Assembly (NCBI GenBank): GCA_026168455.1
Contig: CM047426.1
Span: forward strand, 77,775,986-77,839,985
Direction of reading: 5' to 3'
DNA from: Theocolax elegans
Taxonomy: Eukaryota > Arthropoda > Insecta > Hymenoptera > Cerocephalidae
Length of the DNA stretch: 64,000 bases
This document shows positions 1-8,494 of this stretch, piece by piece. Numbering within the stretch: position 1 is the stretch's first letter; each line of letters starts with the position of its first letter. A program made the translations under genes and the position numbers. Under the pieces are notes generated by a model. The model had not been told where the DNA came from. It did no database searches and saw only the letters and a program-made list of their open reading frames with translations.

Positions 1-9
1 CTACTATAT

Positions 10-140
10 AAAATGTATAGTTAATGAGAGTATTATTGTGAATGGATTAGTTATGCCTTGGACGCTCGCTGCGCTCGCGACCGCGGCCCAACTATTATCC
101 ATTCACAATGATATTTTCCCTCTGATCGCATTAACGTATC
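10..140. repeat. Short imperfect palindrome with a GC-rich loop
   Basis: The arms share attgtgaatggat at 35-47 and its reverse complement at 97-109, with weaker matching outwards (gttaatg/cattaac). The loop (about 55-90) is strikingly GC- and CpG-rich (cgctcgctgcgctcgcgacc) in an AT-rich setting. This could be a small foldback MITE or part of the terminal region of the neighbouring element. No target-site duplication could be fixed. Confidence 0.5.
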
Positions 141-170
141 ATATATACCAAAGTACATAAATAACTAATA

Positions 171-1120
171 TGGGCTATTTCACGTCAAGTAGTACGATGA
201 AAATTTTAAATCGCTCCAAAATTTGAGAACAGGCTGGAAATATCTTCAAGAAGATAGAAAAAAAATTTTAGGTGTTAAAAATAATTTGCCTAAGAGTTAT
301 TCCACCATGAAAAATGGAAATTTTTCAATTTTTTAGAAAATTTTCTATTTTCAAAGCCATTTATCTCAAAATCTATTAATTTTTTTGAAAAAACATTACA
401 AACAACTTTTGTTCAAAATAATCTTTAGAACTTATCTACATGGGTTACAATTCTGAATTTTAAAATCTCGAAGAGATAGAACGACCGTAAATATTGAATA
501 TCAAAATAAGGCAACCACGCCACGATCGATTTTGATCTAACACCGTTCAAAAGATCACATTTTTCGAGAGCTTTCGAATGACAGCGGTTAGATTATTGGC
601 CAAGACCGCTGGTGTAAGTTATGCCTCATACACCTCATAAAATCACTAATTTTCAAGTATTTTAGGGCATAACCTACAACAGCGGTCTTGGCCAATAATC
701 TAACCGCCGCCATTCGAAAGCTCTCAAAAAATGTGATCTTTTGAGCGGTGTTAGATCAAAATCGATCGTGGCGTGGTCGCCTTTTTTTGATATTCAATAT
801 TTACGGTCGTTCTATCTCTTCGAGATTTTAAAATTAAGAATTGTAACCCAGGTAGATAAGTTCTAAAGATTATATTGAACAAAAGTTGTTTGTAATGTTT
901 TTTCAAAAAACTTAATAGATTTTGAGATAAATGGCTGTGAAAATAGAAATTTTTCTAAAAAATTGAAAAATTTCCATTTTTCATGGTGGAATAACTCTTA
1001 GGCAAATTATTTTTAACACCTAAAATTTTTTTTCTATCTTCTTAAAGATATTTCCAGCCTGTTCTCAAATTTTGGAGCGATTTAAAATTTTCATCGTACC
1101 ACTTGACGTGAAATAGCCCA
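171..1120. mobile_element. 950-bp palindromic (foldback) MITE with TA target sites
   Basis: Two arms of about 456 bp, 171-626 and 665-1120, are near-perfect inverted copies around a 38-bp spacer. The outer ends read TGGGCTATTTCACGTCAAGT at 171 and its reverse complement up to 1120, with a TA dinucleotide at 169-170 and 1121-1122. There is no ORF, so it is non-autonomous. TA target sites fit the Tc1/mariner superfamily, which is an inference because no transposase is present. It lies at the 3' end of the recognisable integrase reading frame. Confidence 0.85.
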
Positions 1121-1139
1121 TATATATATTATAAATACA

Positions 1140-1900
1140 TGTACTAAATAGACTTCCGGATACATAGTTTTCTGAATTTCCGTATTATAAAAGCCGCCAG
1201 AGACGGGATTAGACCAGTTCAGTGTATAACCTTTTTCAAAAATAGTGTATAGCCTTTTTCAAAAACATGTTTTATTTTTCTTATTCGTACGTTATCTCTT
1301 ACTTTAAATTTCGGTTTTTAATAGGTAAATTCTCGGCTACAAAATACTTGTTAATCTCTCTTTCATCTGCCCGTGTAACATTTTTGGGCGCAATCTCTAT
1401 CGTCCGATGTTTCCTTGCATTGTAAGCTTTGACCAAATCCTGCAGAATATCAATCCATTTATAGTTCCCTCTTTTGCTGAATTCTATCCACATTGCATTT
1501 TTTTAGTGTTCTATTAACTCGCTCACGTATACTTGCATGAAGGTTACTATGTGAAGGATATAGATGAATCTTATATTTTTTCATTAGATTTTGAAAGTTT
1601 AAATTGTAAAACTCTTTTCCTTCGTCGGTTTGCAGCTTAGACTGTACACGTCCTTGCTTTAATATAGTTTTTATTGCTAAACTAACATCACTTTCACTTT
1701 TGGATTTTACCGGAACAACCCATACATGTTTTGCAAATATACCTATAATTGTAAGTAAGTAAGAAAATCCTTTGTTCTCCTTAGAGTAAGAAATCATTTC
1801 TACATCTATTGCTCGTATATCGTATTTTCTTCGCTTATATCAGCGCCGTCCTGATTTATGAAGTTCTTCAGCTATTTTTTGTCGATCAATTATAGTTTAC
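1140..1900 (-). pseudogene. Polinton integrase (rve/DDE), broken
   Basis: This is the retroviral-type integrase that would insert the element DNA. The main open segment (1459-1797) holds the catalytic core. The first Asp is just upstream of its first Met (AIDVEM), followed by YSKENKGFSYLL, then LQTDEGKEFYN with the second Asp, then the SIRERVNRTLK segment with the Glu about 33 residues later. Reading continues in another frame at 1299-1493 (VKAYNARKHRTIEIAP), so there is a frameshift near 1490. A 23-bp tandem duplication at 1221-1266 shifts the frame again before an SH3/chromo-like C-terminal stretch (YPEVYLV). A TGA interrupts the N-terminal side near 1850. The 950-bp MITE lies immediately past its C-terminal coding. 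Family assignment is firm. Confidence 0.85.
1221..1266. repeat. 23-bp tandem duplication inside the integrase frame
   Basis: Two adjacent 23-bp copies (1221-1243 and 1244-1266) differ at two positions. Since 23 is not a multiple of three, the duplication shifts the integrase reading frame. It is a visible inactivating event. Confidence 0.8.
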
Positions 1901-1919
1901 TATCTACTGAGAATGTTTT

Positions 1920-2228
1920 CATTTAAATTCTTTTTCACGATTTTGGCTCCCCTTCGGATTTATATTTTTGAAGTTCCTCCTTTTACTGACTTACAGCATC
2001 AACAAGTCCACAGATTTTAGATGTTAAAAAATCTATATCAGTCTATAGAATAACTTGTAGTGCATGCAAAGAGACAACATCATTTGGTTAACTGGCTTGC
2101 TCAATATTACGCAACCGTTTATTTTCTAAACCGAAATTACCGTCAATTGTAATATTTAAACCAACACCTGGTGGGCCGAAACTCTCTTTCGAGCCCACAA
2201 GTTTTCTTCCAAACACATCGAGACTCAT
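1920..2228 (-). pseudogene. Polinton accessory protein with GPPGVG motif, broken
   Basis: An ATG at 2228 opens a 61-codon frame beginning MSLDVFGRKLVG, with a GPPGVGLN turn motif and a tail around NDVVSLHALQ. It stops at 2043-2045, but coding-like sequence continues in frame past that stop (DFLTSKICGLVDAV) to about 1920. Short proteins with such a Gly-Pro motif followed by a helical tail sit next to the integrase in Polinton-like elements and have been compared with fibre or collar proteins. Its function is not known and is not claimed here. It lies between the integrase and the DUF8207-like gene on the same strand. Confidence 0.5.
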
Positions 2229-2266
2229 GGCGGAACTTATTAGAAACTTTTATGCATCAATATATA

Positions 2267-2354
2267 CAGGGTGTCCAAAAAGTCCCGGAACACCTTAATA
2301 ATTCCCCAGGTAAACTGATTGATGGAAGTGTTCCGGGACTTTTTGGAAACCCTG
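2267..2354. mobile_element. 88-bp hairpin mini-MITE with TA target sites
   Basis: The 27-bp terminal inverted repeats start CAGGGTGTCCAAAAAGTCCC on the left, and the right end is the reverse complement with one mismatch. TA is present on both sides (2265-2266 and 2355-2356). The CAGGGTGTCC-type end with a TA site is typical of mariner-like MITEs. It has inserted at the C-terminal end of the DUF8207-like gene. Confidence 0.85.
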
Positions 2355-2359
2355 TATGT

Positions 2360-3220
2360 CTTGCTTCACGTAGTTCTTCAATAATTGATTGAATTTCATT
2401 TGTGTGATTTTTATTTCCTGCAGACCGTTCGGCAATCAATAATCGAAGTCGCTCGAAAAGCTCATTTGGATAATCCCAGTAGATTAGATCTATAGATGAA
2501 TTTTTTTGCTATTATATAATTCGGTATGAGACTTCCTCCGCTGGTTGGTTTGATTTTGCGATTTTGTGTATTTTCTACTTATCGACGTTTTTATAGACCC
2601 ATTTTTGTTATGTCTTTTCCGATGAGCATTTGTTGCCTCTAATATGCTACGTTAATTTTCACGATCTGTTGAACTTAAAAAATTTTCATCTGGTTCTTTT
2701 TTAAACAGTTATTCCATTAGTCCACTACTTTTAGCATGCATCATTTACTTTTATAAATTTATCAAAAAATTGAATTTCTGCATCGCCAACCATATACACT
2801 CCATTAACGTTTCGTACTCCATTTATATTTTCATTTTTACTTCGACTTTTATTCATAATGATAAAAAATCATCTCCATTGTCTTTTTGAATAGACTTGAA
2901 TGTAGAATTTAGTTTCATATTCTGAAAAATTACAATCATCTAGTGTAGAATTTGAATCATTTACATCATTTACTACATAACTCGATCGGTCAAATTTCAT
3001 TCACCTTCTTGCTTTTGAATTTTGCTTAGGAGATGGAAGGCTTTTTGTTTTGTGAATTAACAAGTTTCTCGAGTGGTGAAATAACTGGTTTCAATGTATT
3101 GCCAATAACTTTATCAAAATCTTCTCTCTGCTGTTTCAATAAAGAGTATTTTTGTTTGATAGCTTCACGTGCTTGCGAGAGCTCACTAAGAATATTCTTT
3201 TCTTACTCAAAGTTAGACAT
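2360..3220 (-). pseudogene. Polinton DUF8207-like protein, broken
   Basis: An ATG at 3220 starts a charged, coiled-coil-like N terminus (LSQAREAIKQKYSLLKQQ, then DKVIGNTLKPVISP) that already has an in-frame stop after five codons. The middle (about 2500-3000) is readable only in pieces in different frames. The C terminus is well preserved near 2380-2480: YWDYPNELFERLRLLIA, then HTNEIQSIIEELREA. That tail is the hallmark of a protein of unknown function common in arthropod Polintons and often annotated as a DUF8207 domain. It ends at the 88-bp MITE. It lies downstream of the ATPase on the same strand. Assignment rests on the C-terminal motif. Confidence 0.65.
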
Positions 3221-3256
3221 AATGACGAGATGGCGTCTATACTTGAACTACAAGTT

Positions 3257-3946
3257 TCATATTAATGAATCCTTTTTTATTGCAAAACAGTCAAATCCTG
3301 TCCTGTATCTACCATCATTCATGGCTCTGTCTTTGTCAATAACAACGATTCCATACTTATCATTTTTCCAGCATTCTGAACAAGATTTCGAAATTCATTA
3401 AAAGTTAAGTCAGTATTCACATGATCTTCATAAATATGTTTAAGATTAATGTCATCTTGACCATCATGTTGATATTATCCCTGATGAGATTTTTTGGTAT
3501 ATGTGCATAGGACTGACATAGATAAAAACTGTCTACACTTTATGTGTCCCCATACAGAAAAATGCTCTAATATTGTCCTGTTTCTCACAAGCAACGTCAT
3601 CAAAGTTTGTAATTAAATTTAGTAGAGCTGCATATGGAGATTCCACAGACTCGTGTTCACTGAAAGGTAAGTACGATACGCCATGAATTGGTTTCAATAC
3701 TTTTTGAAGAAATTAATACTTGGGTTGATTCAAAGATTTAGAGTAAACATAAACATTTTCGAATCTAAGACCATTAGGATGTGTAATTAATGCTAACAAA
3801 CTATTTGTTTTTCCACAGTTTGATGGACCACAAAAAACTGCTCTTATAGTGTCTGGTAGTAATTCACCATGACGCTTCCTTTGTTTTACTTTTCCAAAAT
3901 CAAAGTTGCCTACGGGGAGTTTGACATTCTGCTTAGTGAAATCCAT
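3257..3946 (-). pseudogene. Polinton genome-packaging ATPase (FtsK/A32-type), broken
   Basis: The ATG at 3946 begins a 77-codon open segment with a clear Walker A P-loop, GPSNCGKT, about 40 residues in, followed by FENVYVYSKSLNQPKY. Coding-like sequence then continues in other frames to a stop at 3257-3259: FLYLCQSYAHIPK-like text, then DLTFNEFRNLVQNA, KYGIVVIDKD and RYRTGFDCF. The family packages genomic DNA into capsids. Frameshifts near 3715 and between 3440 and 3560 break it. It is divergent from the PLA2-like gene across a 99-bp gap. Confidence 0.8.
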
Positions 3947-3987
3947 GTTTACATCACAAAGTTAAGTTTTACATTAAGCTGTTAAAG

Positions 3988-4022
3988 TATATAAGCATCT
4001 ATTTTATATCTTTTTCATCAGT
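3988..4022 (+). promoter_or_regulatory. Core promoter of the plus-strand capsid-side genes (TATA + TCAGT Inr)
   Basis: TATATAAG starts at 3988 and an arthropod-type initiator TCAGT lies at 4018-4022, which puts the TATA box about 32 bp before the A at 4020. This predicts a 5' leader of about 26 nt before the ATG at 4046. Spacing and motifs match arthropod RNA polymerase II core promoters. Activity is inferred. Confidence 0.55.
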
Positions 4023-4045
4023 TGTAATTCATCATTTAAAGAGAC

Positions 4046-4855
4046 ATGATTGTATACAAATCTAAAAGGCGAGCGGTAAGCTCTGGATTACTTGATAAAG
4101 TAATCAATAACTTACCTTTTGAAATGCATCTTCCTGGGTATCAATATTGCGGACCCGGAACTAAATTGAAAAAACGATTGAAAAGAGGTGATCCTGGGAT
4201 CAATCCACTTGATCAGGCATGTAAAGATTATGATATCGATTACTCAAATAAAAATGTTGACTGTAAAGTAGCGGATTTAAAGCTTGCCGAAAAAGCTTTG
4301 CAGCGCGTTAATGCTCAGGATGCAAGTATTGCTAAAAAAGTGTCGGCTTTTGCTGTCGCAAACGCTATGAAGATGAAAGCTAAAACTGGAATGGGATTGA
4401 AATTTGGTAAAGTAATGGTCGCGGCTAAGAAATCACTAAAACCGAGTAAATGTTCACGCAAAGTTATTCAATCAGCCATAAGAGGAGCTCGACAATCTGT
4501 CAAGAACGCAGGAGATAACAAAAAAGTTATCTTGCCAAGAGTTCTACCCATTCCATCAAAAATGGGTGGAGTTATTCCTTTTCTCATCCCATTGTTCGCG
4601 GAACTAAGTGCCACCAGTGCTCTGACTGGAGGAGCTGCTGGAATAGCTAAAGCTGTAAATGATGCAAAAGCTGCACAGAAAGATCTTGAAGAAAATAAGA
4701 GATATCATAAAGCTATGGAAACTATTACTCTTAGCAATGGTCTGTATCTTAAACCATATAAAAAGGGAGTGGGATTGTTTATTAAGCCGCATATTGATAA
4801 TGGTTTGGCTAAAAAAAAACTTCAATTTAATTTTACCAAATCGTGCATTGACTGA
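4046..4855 (+). CDS. Polinton PLA2-like / minor capsid protein, intact ORF, catalytic His replaced
   Basis: This 269-aa ORF is the only intact long frame in the element. Residues about 25-75 form a parvovirus-type phospholipase A2-like domain: a calcium-loop-like YQYCGPGTKL, then NPLDQACKDYDIDYS. In active enzymes the second motif is HDxxY; here the His position is Tyr (YDIDY), so catalysis is doubtful. A basic middle (KPSKCSRKVIQSAIRGARQS) leads to a hydrophobic segment (GGVIPFLIPLFAEL), a Gly/Ala stretch and a C-terminal GLYLKPYKKG motif typical of Polinton minor-capsid proteins. In related viruses such domains act on membranes during entry. A TATA/Inr promoter lies just upstream. Its 3' end overlaps the start of the protease frame. 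Confidence 0.8.
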   Translation: MIVYKSKRRAVSSGLLDKVINNLPFEMHLPGYQYCGPGTKLKKRLKRGDPGINPLDQACKDYDIDYSNKNVDCKVADLKLAEKALQRVNAQDASIAKKVSAFAVANAMKMKAKTGMGLKFGKVMVAAKKSLKPSKCSRKVIQSAIRGARQSVKNAGDNKKVILPRVLPIPSKMGGVIPFLIPLFAELSATSALTGGAAGIAKAVNDAKAAQKDLEENKRYHKAMETITLSNGLYLKPYKKGVGLFIKPHIDNGLAKKKLQFNFTKSCID

Positions 4856-5189
4856 TTATGATCATATAAAATTTTCTCGTATATTGAAAATCCCAAATAT
4901 TAGAGGAGTTTTTATGAGAAATAATTTGTTTTCCGATGGTCCATGATTAAATGAATCTGCTATCGTTAATTTGGATGACTTTGAAAATAAAGGAATTCAT
5001 TGGGTTTGTTATTGAAAATGTGCATCTGACGTAATTTGTTTTGACAATTTTGGTGATCTTAAACCTCCTATTGAAATCATGTTATATTTTAATGTGAAAG
5101 AAAAGAAATATAATTATACAAGATATCAAAATTTTGATACATTTATTTGCGGTCATCTTTGTCTCCAATTTTTAGCCGGTATGCTATAA
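4833..5189 (+). pseudogene. Polinton adenain-like cysteine protease (PRO), broken
   Basis: This is the capsid-maturation protease of the adenovirus C5 type. One frame runs from about 4833 to a stop at 5187-5189. Visible are DYDHIKFSRILKIPNIRGVF, then GIHWVCY with the catalytic His, a CFDNFGDLKPP segment with the acidic residue, and a C-terminal CGHLCLQFL block with the catalytic Cys. Two in-frame TGA codons, near 4944 and 5015, break it. No ATG opens the frame where the homologous region begins. It overlaps the end of the PLA2-like ORF and precedes the penton remnant. Confidence 0.75.
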
Positions 5190-5192
5190 AAG
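5185..5192 (+). promoter_or_regulatory. TATA box before the penton remnant
   Basis: TATAAAAG overlaps the protease stop codon and lies 50 bp before the ATG at 5235. A TCAAC initiator-like stretch follows at 5207-5211. This suggests a separate promoter for the penton-like gene. Confidence 0.4.
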
Positions 5193-5234
5193 AGAGGGAT
5201 TGATTATCAACAGAATCCTTTCTTCTAACCATTA

Positions 5235-5885
5235 ATGGAAGATAGTTTCACAATGAGTCTTTTGGAAATTCATCTGTTTTAAAAGCGCAATATTTTCCTT
5301 CAATTGAACTACCTCATAACAAGAATATCGCATTGGGTTTAGTTGAACTTTTAACATTCAACTCGATTTCTAATATCGATCATACAAATAATAAACTTAA
5401 TTTAAAAAGCGGAGATACTATTTCTATCCCGACAAGCAATTATGAAATAGATCTTATTAATAAATTTTTACAAGAAACTTTGAAATCGAAAATAATTGAA
5501 TTTACATTAAAAGCTGACAACAATACTCTCAGAAGTGAAGTTAGTTGCAGTCAATCACTAGATTTCAGACCAGACGACTCAATAGGTCGTCTTTTTGGAT
5601 TTACTCCTCGCATTGTCAACGAAAAAATACAATACAGCTCAGATTTATCCGTAAAAATACTGAAAATCAATGCACTTAGAGTAGAGTGCAACATTACTAG
5701 TGGAGCCTACATCAACGACAAAAAAGTTCATACAATTCACGAGTTCACGTCATATATTTACCTTTACCTACTTTAAGTATATAGATCACCTTCAAATTCA
5801 AATTCAAGGAAATTACTATTCGACTTCACATCAAATCAGTATAATGGGTATTGTTTTCAATTCTAGCTCACATATAAAACAACTA
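5235..5885 (+). pseudogene. Polinton penton-like minor capsid protein, broken
   Basis: A short ATG-initiated stretch at 5235 (MEDSFT) leads, after a frameshift near 5253, into a long frame to 5776: VLKAQYFPSIELP, LVELLTFNSISNID, then a beta-rich region with FRPDDSIGRLFGFTPRIV, VKILKINALRVECNI and HTIHEF. The region after about 5740 is readable only in another frame (YIDHLQIQIQ) and looks damaged. Gene order and the LLTFNSI and LFGF motifs match the single-jelly-roll penton gene of Polintons, which would form capsid vertices. At least two frame breaks make it non-functional. Confidence 0.65.
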
Positions 5886-5887
5886 GC

Positions 5888-6851
5888 ATGTCAAATAACC
5901 ATCAGTCGAGCAAAGAAACTCAAACCGTTAACACGGAAGAGCATTCTTTTCCTAAAAAATCTAGGATTAAAAGTTCGTAAAAAAATTCAGTTACATAATT
6001 CTCTGCTGCTTTCAGAAAACTTTAATAGATGCAAACGGAAACTTTGACATTACAATTCCTTTAAGTATGATTCTGGGCTTTGCTTAAAATTATAAAAAAA
6101 TTGTAGTAAAGATGAAACATGAACTAATTCTCATAAGTTGAAGAAGTGACTTGAATGCAATAATTCAGGAAGGTACCCCATCAAATAATATTACTACGAA
6201 TAAGGATTATCAATTAAACATAACAAAGATAGAATGGATGAGGCCATATGTTATTGCATCCGATAAACAGAAAATTCAAACATTAAATTTTATTAGTAAA
6301 AATAATCATATTTCTAGGTGTTATCGTTCTTGGAAATTATTTGAATATCCTCTTCTTCCATCCACAAATAAACATGTTTCGACTGTGAAAACATCAAATC
6401 AATTGAAAAAACCACGTTTTGTCATTCTTGGATTACAGTCGAAGAAAATAAATTTAAGATTTGCTAATGCAAATCGCTTTGATCATTGTCAAATCAGCAA
6501 TATGAAACTTTTCTTATATTCGCAATATTATCCATACAACAACCTGAATCTTGATATTAATAAGAATCATTTCGCTATTCTCTACGATATGTATGTTAAC
6601 TTCCAAAAATCCTATTATGGAAGGGATCCTTAGCCATTACTGACAAAATCAGATTTCATAAGATATGAACCACTTATTGTTATTGATTGTTCACGACAAA
6701 ACGAATCTATTAAGAGCGCAGCTGTCGATATGCGAATAGAATTTGAATCTAAAGCTGAATTTCCAGCTAATACTTTAGCTTACTGCATGATCTTACATGA
6801 CCGCATCATTCAATATCATCCTGTCAGTGGTGATGTGAAAAAACTTATCTA
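5888..6851 (+). pseudogene. Polinton major capsid protein (double jelly roll), N-terminal half deleted
   Basis: A 30-codon ORF at 5888-5980 (MSNNHQSSKETQ..., stop TAA) looks like the original N terminus. After it, sequence jumps to a late part of the protein (NGNFDITIPLSMILGFA near 6030), so roughly the first half is deleted. From 6151 the frame is open to 6633 and contains KPRFVILGLQ, NRFDHCQISNMKLFL, SQYYPYNNLNLD and NHFAILYDMYVNFQ, the signature of the double-jelly-roll capsid protein of Polintons. A TAG at 6631-6633 interrupts the frame, which then stays coding-like to a TAA at 6849-6851. AATAAA signals follow within about 50 bp. Confidence 0.8.
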
Positions 6852-8434
6852 AAACAGCACACGTATTTCATAATAAAGAATTAATGAATAAAAAAAAATA
6901 AAAAACAAAAAAAATAATAAAAAGTAGAAAACGCTATAAGCATTCTGACATAAGGAGAGGCGAGCACACTCTCCCTTTCCCTAAGATTCTGAATCACCGA
7001 CAGAGGTAGTGAGCCAGAACTCGTATGAGCCTGCATGCCTATAGCTTATCTACTGATGGCAAAGATAAAAGGAATTGTAATTCCTTTTCATAACTTCTTA
7101 ATTGTAGTACATTTTACTGTAAAGGTAATCGTTTCTTCGTTATTCTATTTCCAAAATAGGAGGTGAATAAACAGCGGGAGATGTCAGTGTAAATAAAGTT
7201 AAAGTATTTGAAAAGCCATAGAAAAAAACATTCTCATCTACTATACTTTTCTTTGAAACAATCTTACTATCTTCGATTCATTTCATGCTATATGAATAAC
7301 TACAAAACAAAATCTTTATCAAATGTAACATTATTTTGAAAATTTAGTTGTAGTTGGTTTGCTTATTATGTGTTGACTTGTATTAATGCTATAGATATTT
7401 CCACGGAGTTTTATAACTTTTGTAACAACTAAAATTATACATACATTAAACGATATTAAGTAATAAACGTAACATTTTTTAATTAAAACACTCAAAGGTT
7501 TCTATTAACTATTTCTATAATTATGTTATGCATCCTATCACTTCTTCAATTGAAAATCTTACACAATAGTCATTAATTATTGATAACACCTATAAGTATA
7601 TTTACGTTTTTCTAATAGAATAAACATTGCTCAGATCGATTACGTAATGTAGAACGAAGAGTAAATTAAGTACATTTTTATACTCTAGTTTGGTTTGTGC
7701 TTTTTATCGTCTTTATATGCTACTCGTTTCCCGTAACAACGTTTCCAAATATTGGTGTTCAATAGTCTTATTTTATATTTTCACTATTTAACAATTGAAG
7801 TGTTTATTGCTAACGCAAAAATAGTTTTATACATAAATTAACCACTACAAAGGTAACAAATGGTAACGTTAAAAGTAATATTTAGCAATCCTCGTTCAAT
7901 TTAAACAAAAATAAACAAACCTGAAGTAAAAACTACGTTTTATTAAAAATTTAGTTTATTTATTAACAAAATATTAATGTACAACTATCATTATTCTATT
8001 TAAGTACAAATATAACAGCATCTTAAAATTTCGACTTGAACATTCTGGATGCACGCTGCGACAATAAATAAAAAAACTTGTTGAAATTCAAAAGTGACAA
8101 ATGCAAATTATGAAGGTCACGAAAAGGAATGAACTTCCGTGAGCGATGAAATAAACGCAAATTCATGTAAATTTCATTTAACTCGCAATTCAAGTGTTAT
8201 GTACAACAAAAAGAAGTAATCGACGCACTGAAGAATACCAAACAGAACATATGAGAGTATTAAAATAAATTTGTATGAATCACATAAAGATACGTGATGT
8301 TATTATAAAAAAATATCTATTGTCTCGTTAACAACTAAAAAACTACTCTGTAAACTCGAGCTTATGTATTAAAAATAAAATACAAAGGTATTTTTCTTGG
8401 TTCGTTACAAAAATATCGCAGATCTTCTCTCTTG
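6852..8434. other. Gap: element edge and 3' flank of gene A
   Basis: AATAAA-rich sequence at 6870-6930 is the likely polyadenylation region of the capsid genes. A small hairpin (ggagag...ctctcc) lies near 6954-6980. On the minus strand, AATAAA signals at 7939-7944 and 7955-7964 are candidate poly(A) sites for gene A, about 470-495 nt past its stop. No gene was seen. Confidence 0.5.
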
Positions 8435-8494
8435 TTACTTGCCAACGTGGTTCTTCAATAATTGATTAACTGCATTCAACGCCGATATTGGGAT
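8435..8494 (-). CDS. Gene A exon 7 (terminal)
   Basis: The acceptor is TTTATTGCAG before ATCCC. The exon codes for 19 residues (IPISALNAVNQLLKNHVGK) and a TAA at 8435-8437. It enters in phase 0, matching the phase-0 donor of exon 6. Confidence 0.8.
   Translation of the reverse strand: MPISALNAVNQLLKNHVGK

Larger units (their letters stand above)
1121..6900. mobile_element. Degenerate Polinton/Maverick (adintovirus-like) element
   Basis: One block carries integrase, GPPGVG protein, DUF8207-like protein and packaging ATPase on the minus strand, and a PLA2-like/minor-capsid protein, adenain-like protease, penton-like and double-jelly-roll capsid remnants on the plus strand. This set is characteristic of Polintons, the virus-like transposons of eukaryotes. 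No protein-primed DNA polymerase B is recognisable in the window, and no terminal inverted repeat pair was found. The copy is therefore truncated or has lost its right part. Most genes are broken, so it is a fossil copy. The boundaries are approximate. Confidence 0.85.

Noticed and set aside
6860..8400. Search for a DNA polymerase B remnant to the right of the capsid gene
   Set aside because: No polymerase-like motif was found in any frame. The sequence is AT-rich and non-coding, so polymerase B appears absent from this copy.
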